The notes below the pieces were generated by a model, which was not told the origin of the DNA, did no database searches, and saw only the letters and a program-made list of their open reading frames with translations. 64,000 bases of DNA from Selaginella tamariscina (taxonomy: Eukaryota; Streptophyta; Lycopodiopsida; Selaginellales; Selaginellaceae), in contig PUQB01000191.1 in NCBI GenBank assembly GCA_003024785.1, positions 1 through 64,000 of the forward strand. The letters are read 5' to 3'. Position numbers and translations under genes: made by a program. Within the stretch, counting starts at the first letter, position 1. Every line of letters starts with the position of its first letter. Below, in pieces: positions 10,530 to 20,792 of this stretch.

Positions 10530-11866
10530 GTTCTTCCTGTTCACAGGTCCTACGACTGTCCTATTGATCTTGCGGAAGGAAAGACTCCACCGTTCGGACC
10601 GATTTATGCATTGTCACCCACAGAGTTGGAGGTTCTTCGTCAGTACATCGAGGACAACTTGGCATCCGGCTTCATTCGTCACTCAAAGTCCCCTGCAGGA
10701 GCGCCTATCTTCTTTGTCAAGAAGAAGGATGGGAGTTTACGTTTGGTTGTGGACTACAGGGGTTTGAATCAAGTCACCATTCGGAATCGGTACCCGTTGC
10801 CATTGATCCCGGAACTTCTCGATCGGCTGCGAGGAGCAAAGGTGTTCACGAAGATCGACTTACGAGGGGCCTACAACCTTGTACGGATTCGTCCGGCGAT
10901 GAGTGGAAGACTGCCTTTCGTACAAGGTATGGACACTTCGAGTACACGGTGATGCCTTTCGGCCTTACCAATGCCCCAGCCGTGTTCCAACACATGGTGA
11001 ACGACATCTTTCGTGACTTCTTGGACCAGTTTGTGGTGATCTACCTCGACGACATTTTGATTTTCTCCAAGGACCAGGCGGCACATGACAAGCATGTACG
11101 ATTGGTTCTACAGCGGCTTCGCGAGCATGGCCTGTATGCGAAGTTGGAGAAGTGTTTTTTCGATAGGGATTCTGTGGAGTTCTTGGGCTACATCGTCTCT
11201 CCTGCTGGCGTTTCCATGGACATGCACAAGGTGAAGACCATCGTGGAGTGGGAGAGGCCCAAGTCTGTACGAGATGTACAATGTTTCCTTGGCTTTGCAA
11301 ACTTCTACAGGCGGTTCATACAGGACTTCTCCAAGCGTGTACTTCCACTCACGGAACTCACCAAGCGCACAGAGGTTTTCTCTTGGTCCGACAAGGCGGA
11401 ACATGCATTCACAACACTCAAGGACACCTTCACGACAGCTCCGATTTTAGCACATCCTGATCCTTCTCGTCCTTTCTTCGTTGAAGCAGATGCCTCGGAT
11501 TTTGCAGTAGGATCCGTCCTATCAAGTTGGAGAAGACAAGTTGCTTCATCCTGTAGCTTTTCACTCTCGTAAGTTCCTTCGGCGGAGATCAATTACGAGA
11601 TTCATGACAAGGAACTCAAGGCCATTGTGGATTCGAGGAGTGGCGGCATTTCCTGGAAGGTGCTGCACATCCTGTACAAGTTCTTACGGATCACAAGAAC
11701 CTGGAGTATTTTCAAACGGCTCGAGTTCTCAGTCGACAGGCTAGGTGGGCGGAGTTCCTATCACGTTTTGATTTCGTCATCGTCTACAGGCCCGGTTTTC
11801 GGAATGGCAAGGCGGACGCATTGTCTAGGCGCTCTTACCTTGCACCACCCGGGCGATCCTGCATGA
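10530..11866 (+). pseudogene. Chromodomain element reverse transcriptase and RNase H
   Basis: RT motifs appear in order: [19 protein letters not shown] (about 10712-10770), [12 protein letters not shown] (about 10842-10875), MPFGLTNAPAVFQ (about 10950-10990), the catalytic IYLDDILIF (about 11040-11066) and GFANFYRRFI (about 11290-11325). RNase H follows, with VEADASDFAVG (about 11480-11512), [12 protein letters not shown] and the closing [16 protein letters not shown] (about 11790-11835). One-base frame changes occur near 10945, 11520 and 11640-11690. Confidence 0.88.
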
Positions 11867-12149
11867 CTGTCAAAGCAAGTGTTGTTGGGTCCTGATCGAT
11901 TCCGGCTTGCGGCACTACAGGTTCATCAGGCTCCAGCAAATTCAACACTCCTACAGGACATCCGTTCGCAGTTGGCTACAGACGACTTGGCAAGAATGTG
12001 TTCTCACACATTCATCCTGACATTGCAAGTTCCTCTTCCTCCAGTTCCCGTTCAGACTACAACTGTTCACCATACAGGATGGACTCCTGTACCGGGAAGG
12101 TCTCCTGTACGTTCCTGTTGGTGTTTGCAGGACTCGTGTGGTACAGGAT

Positions 12150-12890
12150 TGTCATGATACCCGGCTACAGGACATTTTGGTGTGGCCAAGACAGTTGAGT
12201 TGGTGACTCGCAACTATTGGTGGCCTGGGTTGCGAGGTTTTGTGGAAAGGTTTGTACGGAGTTGTGACCTGCAACAGGTCGAAGATGCCTCGTCATGCAC
12301 CCTCTGGTCTTCTTCGTCCTCTTCCTGTTCCTTCTGCTCCTTGGAGATCCATTTCTATGGATTTCCTCACAGATCTTCCTCCTTCTCGTGGATTTGATGC
12401 AGTTCTTGTGGTGGTTGACCGTTTCACCAACAGGCTCATTTCCTACCCTGCAACAAGACAGCTACAGGTCAGACAACTGCGAGTTGGTGATCCGAGTGTT
12501 CCGACATCATGGTCTTCCTGAGAGCATTGTTTCGATCGAGGTCCACAATTCATGTCCAAGTTTTGGCGAGAGCTTCTCGGAGTCTACAGGTTAAAGCGGA
12601 TCTTTCTTCAGGATATCACCCGCAAACTGATGGGCAGTCAGAACGCACAATTCAGACCTTGGAGCAATATCTTCGTTGCTTCATCAGTTACCAACAGGAT
12701 AATTGGTTGGACCTTCTTCCTATGGCGGAGTTTGCCTACAACAACTCCATTCACGCATCTACAGGCCAGACACCTTTCTTTGCTCTTACAGGCCACCATC
12801 CACGTTTTGACTTTGCTCTCCTGCTTCTCCTTCTTCCGCTCCTGCAGTACAGGATCGTCTCAGCATCTTCGTCAGGTACAGGATGATCTC
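12150..12890 (+). pseudogene. Chromodomain element integrase core
   Basis: A zinc-finger region (about 12180-12300, CDLCQ-like) is followed by the catalytic core. Landmarks are [24 protein letters not shown] (first Asp, about 12354-12425), a degraded second block with a frameshift, and SGYHPQTDGQSERT with the catalytic Glu (about 12605-12650), then AEFAYNNSIHASTGQTPF (about 12727-12780). It would insert the cDNA. The frame changes several times. Confidence 0.82.
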
Positions 12891-13194
12891 CGGGTTCATC
12901 TTCAGCAGGCACAGGAACGATACAAGCATCATGCTGATGCTCACCGTCACCGGCACCTGCATACAAGATTGGTGATCTCGTGTGGCTTCTTCGTCGACAC
13001 ATTCGCACCAACAGGCCTTCTTCTAAGTTGGATTTTCAACGATTGGGCCCTTACAGGATGTGGCGGAGGTAATCCTGTAGCTTTCCGACTCGAGTTACCA
13101 TCTACGGTGAAACTTCATCCTGTGTTTCACACCTCCTTGTTGGAGCCGTATCATCCTTCTTCTCTTCCTGGTCGTGCTTCTTCTCCTCCCCCTC

Positions 13195-13418
13195 CTGTGG
13201 TCATTGCTGGTGAACCTGAGTACGAAGTTGCAGCCATCCTTGATTCTCGTCTTCATCATCGCCAACTTCAATACTTGGTGGATTGGAAAGGTTATTTGCC
13301 TACCGATCGCACTTGGGAACCTGCATCCAACTTACTCCATGCTTCTTCCAAAGTTGCTGCCTTCCATCGGCATTATCCTGCTAAACCAGGTCCTAAGACT
13401 CGTGGAACTCGTCCTTAG
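13195..13418 (+). pseudogene. Integrase C-terminal chromodomain
   Basis: The polyprotein ends in a chromodomain: YEVAAILDSRLHHRQLQYLV followed by DWKGYLPTDRTWEPASNL (about 13222-13335), terminating at TAG 13416-13418. The aromatic cage positions are Y, W and W. In chromoviruses this domain steers insertion to marked chromatin. It is in frame with the preceding GPY/F-like segment (KLHPVFHTSLLEPYHP, about 13108-13155). Confidence 0.9.
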
Positions 13419-13429
13419 GGAGGAGGTGC
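13417..13429 (+). promoter_or_regulatory. Polypurine tract
   Basis: AGGGAGGAGGTGC sits immediately before the 3' LTR (TGTCACAACC from 13430) and overlaps the stop codon of the polyprotein. It is the expected plus-strand primer. Confidence 0.75.
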
Positions 13430-13985
13430 TGTCACAACCCGATACAGGATACAGGATTCCGGATACAGGATACAGGATGCAGATTTCGGATACAGGATAC
13501 GGGTATACAGGATATGCCTGCAGGATATTCCTACAGGATATACCTATAGGATATTCCTATAGGATATGCCTATAGGATATGCTACAGGATATGCCTAGAG
13601 GATAAGGGACACTATTCTTAGCTCATGACTAGATTAGACTCATGACCAGATTAGCTTGGAGTTGTGAGCATAAAAGCTCCGACCTAATTGTTGTACAATC
13701 AGTTACTATCAACACCAGTCTTCTACGATCATCTTGTCTTGTCTTGTCTTGTCTTGTTTCCTGTCCTGCTCCTGCTCACTCTTGGATCCTATCCTGCTCC
13801 TGTCTTGTTCTCCGGATCTTGTCCTGTTTCTGTTTGCTCCCGGATCCTATCCTGATCCTGTTTGCTCCTGGATCCGTCCTGTTCTTGTTCCTAGTTCCTG
13901 TCCTACTCTCGGTCCTGCTCTTGAGTCAAGCCTTCCTGTTCTTGGAATCCTGCTCTTTTCCTGGTGACTGGATTGTGGCTTGACA
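13430..13985 (+). repeat. 3' LTR of the chromodomain element
   Basis: It matches 7851-8411, beginning TGTCACAACCC and ending TTGACA. It keeps ATACAGGAT units more regularly than the 5' copy and lacks the duplicated TAGATTAGCTCATGAC unit. The target-site copy GTCAT follows at 13986-13990. Confidence 0.9.
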
Positions 13986-14199
13986 GTCATTAGCATAGGA
14001 GAGGCCAAGGCATCAATGGGACAAGGGGCACCACTCACTTCGGCTGCGCTATGCAGGGCTCGGCCACATGGATTAGTGAGGCCCCGTCCAAGAGACACTA
14101 CGACTACAATAAACTTCATGAACAACATACCATCCATTCCAGTTTGAATGGCGGCCACACAATCAGCAACGTAATTGTCAATAGTGAACATCATGTTAA

Positions 14200-14420
14200 T
14201 GAAACTCCATCATGAGCTGAGTATGCCAACCCTAGAGCCTACAACCTTCCATGTACGCATGGCAAACAAGGTAACACCCAAGGGTATCTTAAGGGAAATG
14301 GAAGTCGAGATCCAAACTGTCAAATTTTGGATAAATGTCATCATCATCAACATGCACACCAAAGAGGGATTCGACTTACTTCTTGGTCACCCCTGGATTA
14401 GGGGCACAAAGGTATAGCAT
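14200..14420 (+). pseudogene. Outer element aspartic protease relic
   Basis: The frame reads through ...TTFHVRMANK, EMEVEIQTVKFWINVIIIN and GFDLLLGHPWIRGT. The LLLGHPWI block is the C-terminal signature of gypsy-type retropepsins. The DTG active-site segment is expected upstream (before 14200) but is not intact. With the gag relic at 6650-7560, this places the nested insertion between gag and protease of the outer element. Confidence 0.55.
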
Positions 14421-15479
14421 GACTGGGAGCATTAACAAATAAGATTGCATACCAAGAGGGGACTGATATCCATATTAGCAAAGTAAGTTCAAGCACCCCC
14501 GTAGAGGTTCTGAGCACTAGAACTACGGGCTAGGCAGGCACTTAGGATTGGACAACGACAAAGCGGCGGCCTTCTACGCCCACCCGCAAGGCTCGCCCCG
14601 TGTAAGGCAGGAGGGCCCCCACCAGAGCAAGCACTACACGGCCAGACTGAGGGTCACATGGGAACGCTTGAAGCCTAAAGCAAGCTTAGGGACCGGATCA
14701 CCAACCACCTTTGCAATTCTAGAGGAGCCACCCAAATGCACCACAGCTAGACAGCAGCACCACCTAAACAGGTCCAATCCAATCCCGGTAATGGACTTAA
14801 CCAATAGCCCCATACCAGCCCCGATCTCAACAAAGAATACCCACAACCCTAGCTAATCGAAAATCATCTATGACAGCCGGGGAGGGAAGGCCTCTGGCAG
14901 GGGCATCTCCTGCTAGAAGTAGTCATGAAGTTCCAGGTGTGGGACACACAGGACTAGTGGCAGAAGGCCTCGGAGGGGAGGGAATAGTTGGAAGGCCCTA
15001 CATATAGGACTAGGGCAGGCTCTACCAAACATCATTAGGGTGGCAAGGAGCAGCAATGGCGAACAAGCATAGCGACATATAGCTGACAATGACTGTGTTG
15101 AGCCGAACATCCACTTAGACAAAGCCCTAACCGAGGCACCTTGAGGCAAAGCAACCACTACAATAGGGAACCCCCAAGGAAGCACAACAAGAAGGGCAGT
15201 GTAGCTGAGAGAAAGACCTCCAAACACACGTGTGGCTAGCTCACATGATACATGGTCCACGAGGGTGGACCGCACGCATGAGGCACGTACTACAAAGGTA
15301 ATGATGGTCGAGCAGTGCTATCATTGCAAATCAAGGGGCAAGGATAATCACGCCAGTCACCTTAGAGGACATCATGAGGACCACCACGTCGGCTATGCCC
15401 TAAGAAGGAGATGTATAGTGTAACGCCTCAACCACTGTAACGACGGAATGGACGGCGCAAACAGGCCAATGGTCATCCA

Positions 15480-17105
15480 AGAATAGCAGAACTCATAGGA
15501 CCCAGATATTCCAGGTTCAAGAAATTGATCGACCGACCCAACATTAAGCAGGTCAAGAGACAAATGCGTCTAGTTGAGTTTTTCAACCTTTCGTGGGGAG
15601 AAGTGGAGAATTCAAGATTCATCAAGAGAGCCGGGTAATTCATCCAGTCTGCACAGCTGGTAGCCAACCAGACCGAACAAACAAGGATTCAAGTTTGCTT
15701 AGGAGGTAGCACATCCTTCTACATAATGTTCGACCAGCTGGCAACAATATTCTGACTACCATAGGACAACCTCATGGTAGAGGAATTATCAGAGACTAAA
15801 CCACAAAGGTCCACCACTAGAGGGAACAAGGTGTTAAGGGAAGGGAGAGTTTATAGCAGTAGTGGCCTTCATGTTCACTGGAAGAACGGAGAGATAAATC
15901 ACCAGATGGTTGGCGGATAGCCTTTGTAGGGCTTGGGAAGGAGTCACAATGAACTGGGCAAACTGCCTTAGGCAGTACCTGGTTCTGCCACTAACTCGTA
16001 GGATCTACGAAGTTTAGACCGAAACCAAACAGAGACTTTCCACGGCCAGCCATATCTGTATCATGACCACCGATTTGATGGGCTCAACTATAGCTTCAAT
16101 ACCAGCACAGCTCTGGGCAGGAACAACATGGGACACAAGGGCAAGAGACAACCCGTCTCCTAATCATGAACCACCCATGCACCGAATGGCAGAATCCATA
16201 CGAGAGGTCCCCTAGCAATAGGACCTCCGTTACCATGGAACACCCCATCAAGGATGGTTGGATGGTCTATCGGACTAGACCAAGGGAGAACGGGAGGCGA
16301 CTCCAAGGGCCTACCAGCATTTCCATGCCAACGGCCGGTGGGCCTCATCTCAAGCTTGTAGAGGCCTTCAACCAACTAAGGGAAGCAGTGGTGGTGTACA
16401 GTGACCTCGACCTCCCGTCCATGGCTAAGGAACATGACACCATAATAGCTAAGCTTACGAAATGATGGCAGGCCACACGGAAGCATGCCAAGGAATTTAA
16501 GGAACTTCTCTTTTAGGGAGCCCTGTTGCATGAGGTAGAAGAAAGGAGGAGGAAGGATGCAATGGAAATCTAGAGCATGCTAGCAACAAATTTTGCTAGG
16601 TTACAAGGTAGGTATGATACCCTCTAGAGGCTCCTTGACCACCACAGGCACGCTCGTAGCCAAGTCATAGCAAAGAAAGAGCGGTGAACCCATGAACTCA
16701 TGACCAAGATGGAACAAAGGGGAAGGGAGCTCAGAGAACCGCACTTGCAACCAGCCAAGAAGAAACCCCCACTTGGTGGGCAAGAGGCGAGCATTGCATT
16801 GAGTGCGGCTCGCCCAAAAATTAGTAGAACCCACCACGAACCACTATTGCAGAGTTACTAGAGCATACCCAACGACAAACCCAACTACTCACAATGAGGG
16901 AATAGGAGTTACAGCACTTGCACGAGTGAGTTCAGGAGTTGAAGGCCCATTTAGAACAAACTCAGGAGCAGTGGGAGGCAGAGTTTCAAGCGGAACTACG
17001 AAAGGCTACCGAGCTACATGATGTGACGATCGCCTCCCTAAAGCTGAAGTTGGCCGCAGTAGAGAGCAAAGCTACAACCTATCACAGCCACTATGGCATG
17101 GCCTA
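15480..17105 (+). pseudogene. Outer element 3' region: hydrophilic and coiled-coil coding relic
   Basis: A broken reading frame runs up to the 3' LTR. Its first part (about 15480-15760) includes KKLIDRPNIK, QSAQLVANQTEQT and IQVCLGGSTSFYIMFDQLA, a gag-like segment. The later part (about 16345-17105) is heptad-rich coiled coil (for example LEQTQEQWEAEFQAELRKAT and IASLKLKLAAVES). Stops recur, mainly TAG. No RT or integrase motif is seen. The product cannot be named; it resembles the extra ORFs of large non-autonomous plant retroelements. Confidence 0.4.
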
Positions 17106-17160
17106 GGGCAATGTAATACATGGCCCAGGGACGAGCCAACAACTAAGTCTGGGCATTTGG

Positions 17161-17836
17161 TTGACAATGGTTTGACCACCGTTAAACTACCAGCTGATGC
17201 AAATGAGCGATGGGGCTGAGCGGCCAAGCAGGGAAGGTATAGTAGGTATTGATTGACAATAACAATTGTCAAGTGGCTCTTAACAAAAGCCTAGATCCGA
17301 TCATCCGGATCAACTACCAAGGTACTCAGAACAACACACGTGAGGGAGGCACATAAATGCTACATGTAGGACTCCGTTATAGGGCGGCAGACCAGTAGGG
17401 GAGTGCCACCTAGACGTAGGGTCTAGCACTGATTGACCCACTATATAAGCATGAAAGTTAGTAGTGGGTCAAGGTCCTTCTAATATGTCTTCTTCTTTAT
17501 ATCTTGTTACACCTTTTATGGGGCCACATTGTATCCAAACAGACAATATATATATATATTTCTTATGTCCACCACATCTCTCGATTACTCTCCTCTTCCC
17601 TGCTCTTGGTCCAATGGTATACCACCAAGGAGGCAACAACATTGCACATAAGGGAACTCCTACTCACTTGTACACGAGCCCTCAAGGCGTCTAGGTAGAG
17701 GCTATCACAACATCTTCTAGTGCTCCCGAGGTAAAGGCTAGCTCACCAGTGTGGACCCCAGAACTGGATGTTGCAACATCGTCCTAGCAACCACCGAGGC
17801 TTTATAAGTCAGCCCACATTTGGCCTATAAAGTCCT
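17161..17836 (+). repeat. 3' LTR of the outer element
   Basis: This direct repeat of 4444-5137 includes CCCACTATATAAGC and the AATATATATATAT tract at the same relative place. It starts at about TGACAATGG after a weak purine-poor segment. Homology with the 5' LTR ends near 17836, although GTCCTTGACGACTAA beyond it resembles the end of the inverted solo LTR. Confidence 0.7.
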
Positions 17837-20066
17837 TGACGACTAATACTTTAGCACCTAAATAAAGAGCATTCGGGGGAATTCAGTGTAACTACCAAGA
17901 AATACAAATTGTTTGTGAAGGATCAAGAGGAACATGGAGTTATGGAGGCAGCAATCAAGAGATTTTGAAAACTATATAGACATGGAGGAGAGCAGAGACG
18001 CTGCTACCAAGAATGACAAGGACTTTATGAATGCACAAAATACTTTTAACTTAGAATGACACAAACTATCATTATAAAAAGCGATATTAAAGATCAGGCA
18101 TCGATTTGTAACATCCATACAAAAGTTGTTGTGTGTGGGTAGATATGACCTATATATGTTCTTATGTATTTGGTTTACACTTTGTACCATTTATTAAATT
18201 GTATTATGTGTAGCAACAGAAGTGGGTAAATTGGGGCAAGTAAATGTGGAGGAGGATTCTTAAGAGAAGCATGTGCTTATGGTTGAACCACTAGAATCCT
18301 TGGCACGGCAGTGGCAGCATAGCAGCTCCGCTCTTTGGCTAAGCTCGTCTCGGGTTTACTCAGCTACCAGGGTTCATAAACAGCTGCAGCTGGGTAAATA
18401 TATATGTAGTATTCTAAATGGATATATATACATATATGCATGCACATATATTATACACATGTCATATAAATGTACAGGTCTAGTCTTAGATGTTAAGTTA
18501 CATTTATATTCCTTATTTTACAAGATGTTATAAGAACCTCGTATGTATGTATAAAAACACTGTCCAAAGTTTATATATCAGGTAGTGCAACTCGTCCTCC
18601 GGCTGTAAAAGCCAATACATAATAACTGATATTGAAGAAATAATATTTGCATAAATATAATTGATTAAGAATAATATATTTAAACTGATAATAAGAAACA
18701 AAATAGAATTAGAGTATAAACGTAATTTGATTTATATGAGATCGAGCTACAGGAGACGGGCATCAGACTACGATACCAACACATTTGTCGTGCCCGGAGT
18801 ATGTTAAAAAAGACTACTATCGAGATACCTCAGTGAAGGCTGATGGAACCTCTGGATTTGAACGAGGATGAGCACTCAAGTGATGGGTTATTAGTTTAAT
18901 GTAGCTTTTAGAATTATATAAGAGTACATTACATATGCGTGTTATGGTATTTGTACACCTGCATATATACATATGTGTGTACTATCTTTCATTCATTGCA
19001 TTCATGGGTTTGCTAAATAAATAAATTTAAATGAACAATTTATAGGTCTATGCATATATAATACATTTCCTGAAATGTCTTCCAGGACACTGATGATGAG
19101 GCTTACAAGAAGAGGCATCAACCTTTAAAGATGGAGGAGATAAATCTGCACATGCCATCGTCCAACAATGAGAAGACTGATAAACATGCTAGGTTGAACA
19201 CGAGATTAAGATTAGCACATATGATAATACTTAATACTAGTATTACTTTCTCATGTCCTTAATCAAACTAACATCAAAATTTTATATTCATAAGTTACAT
19301 CAGGATAAATGCAGGTCCAAGGAAAAGTGTAATGCTGCTTTTCCAAGGATTTCTAATGTGAGTTTATTTGATTAATAAAGGCCTATTTTCTAGTGTTAAA
19401 TTCTTGACATTAAGTTATAAACGATCATAAAGGGTTCAATATGTGTTAAATTACATATGTTCTTTCACCTGATGTTGTTGGCACAAACTAAATACTCTCC
19501 AGCTGCACTTGCAAACAAACTTGTTAAGGATGTGTTAAATCATTTGATATCGTGGTAGAATCAGTTCCATTTTTAAATATATCACATGAGTATGTGCCAT
19601 TTCTATGACATGTATGAATTTGGTATTGTTTTCCCCAGCCCTAGCCATTAGAAATCAAAGAAATTCGGGATTCACCAACAGCCGTTAGATAAGATCCTGC
19701 ATCTTCATTGTTAAGATGATTCATAGTATATTTAGACATTAATAATATTATTTATCTTTTATTGTACTTCATTTCACAATAGAATATGTATCAATTGGAT
19801 ATAAATGTTTTGAATTACCATTGATTTGCTTGCAAGCGTGAGGGTGCAAGTTTCATGAACTACCAAACCTGATGTCAAAACAGCTTCAAAGATAGCACCA
19901 CAGGCGTGAGTTAAATATATTTCATAATATTAATATAGAATATTATATTCTAAATTTTAGATCGCTCATGTCCTTGGTGCTGGCTCAGAAATTATATTTA
20001 TCAAAAGTAATTTACTCATGTCTTTGGTGCGAGATCATAGATAATTACATACAGTTTCACCTCGTC

Positions 20067-20098
<32 letters not shown>

Positions 20099-20135
20099 GC
20101 TATAGCAGTTTCACAATTTCATATTTTCATGTTAG
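17837..20135 (+). other. Mostly non-coding; possible small exons of an unrecognised gene
   Basis: This AT-rich stretch contains short segments flanked by plausible splice sites: an MLMVEPLESLARQW segment (about 18273-18353), LMEPLDLNEDEHSS (about 18838-18880), DTDDEAYKKRHQPLKMEEIN (about 19089-19150) continuing into a second short exon SKEKCNAAFPRISN (about 19317-19360), and EIKEIRDSPTAV (about 19658-19690). They are acidic and low in complexity, and I cannot name a product. They could be remnants of a gene broken by the neighbouring retroelements, or chance. Confidence 0.25.
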
Positions 20136-20724
20136 ATGGAGCTACATTTCTTGTTGAAGATAGTATTCCTCAATCTCTTTATTTTCTTAGCTGCATGTAT
20201 GCGTACTGTGCAAAACCGTGGTAGTCCTTCTCGATCAACACCAGAATGTGAATCCCTTGCGTACTTCAGGTTTGCACTCATTCACAAATACGCCTGTGTG
20301 TATCCGCGCGCGATATAAATATAAATATGTCTATATCAGGTCTGCATTTGATGATCCCTCTGGGGTCCTAAGATCTTGGAGCTATAATCCTGGAGCTAGC
20401 TGTTGTTCATGGCCTGGTATCACTTGCAACAGGTATTTATTCATTGTTTCTGCATTTACAACTTAACACACATGCCCACGCACGCTCAAAATATGTATAT
20501 ACACATACATATGATTTTACCGCAGGAATGGGCATATTATTGAGGTTGGGCTCGACATACAAAATGCCAATTTGAGTGTGAGGGACAACTCTGGCTTCAT
20601 CCACCTTGAGAATATACCGAATCTCATTGCACTTAACCTTTCAAATGTGAACTTGCGAGGCTCCGTTCCACATTCAGTATTTAACCTCACCAGGTAGAAT
20701 TGATTAATTACATATGTGATCAAT

Positions 20725-20756
<32 letters not shown>

Positions 20757-20760
20757 ACAC

Positions 20761-20792
<32 letters not shown>

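Larger units (their letters stand above)
7851..13985 (+). mobile_element. Chromodomain Ty3/gypsy retrotransposon, nested, TSD GTCAT
   Basis: This complete-length 6135-bp element has 561/556-bp LTRs starting TGTCA and ending TGACA, flanked by the 5-bp duplication GTCAT (7846-7850 and 13986-13990). Domain order is gag, protease, RT, RNase H, integrase and C-terminal chromodomain, which is the chromovirus branch of Ty3/gypsy. LTRs differ by scattered substitutions and a duplicated TAGATTAGCTCATGAC unit in the 5' copy, so the insertion is fairly young but not brand new. Coding frames change repeatedly. Some breaks are likely sequencing errors, so intactness cannot be judged here. Confidence 0.92.
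4444..17836 (+). mobile_element. Old gypsy-like LTR retrotransposon, non-autonomous, carrying a nested element
   Basis: The element is bounded by two diverged direct repeats. Its own interior, excluding the 6.1-kb insertion at 7851-13985, holds a gag relic with a zinc knuckle (about 6650-7560), an aspartic protease relic (about 14200-14420) and a long coiled-coil-coding stretch before the 3' LTR. I find no reverse transcriptase, RNase H or integrase. Stops are frequent, and several look like CAG to TAG or CGA to TGA changes, as expected from deamination of methylated cytosines. It is an old copy of a large non-autonomous derivative. The outer boundaries may be off by tens of bases. Confidence 0.7.

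Noticed and set aside
13440-13580. The ATACAGGAT arrays were considered as a CRISPR-like repeat array.
   Set aside because: Units are contiguous and imperfect with no spacers, lie at LTR starts, and the genome is eukaryotic.
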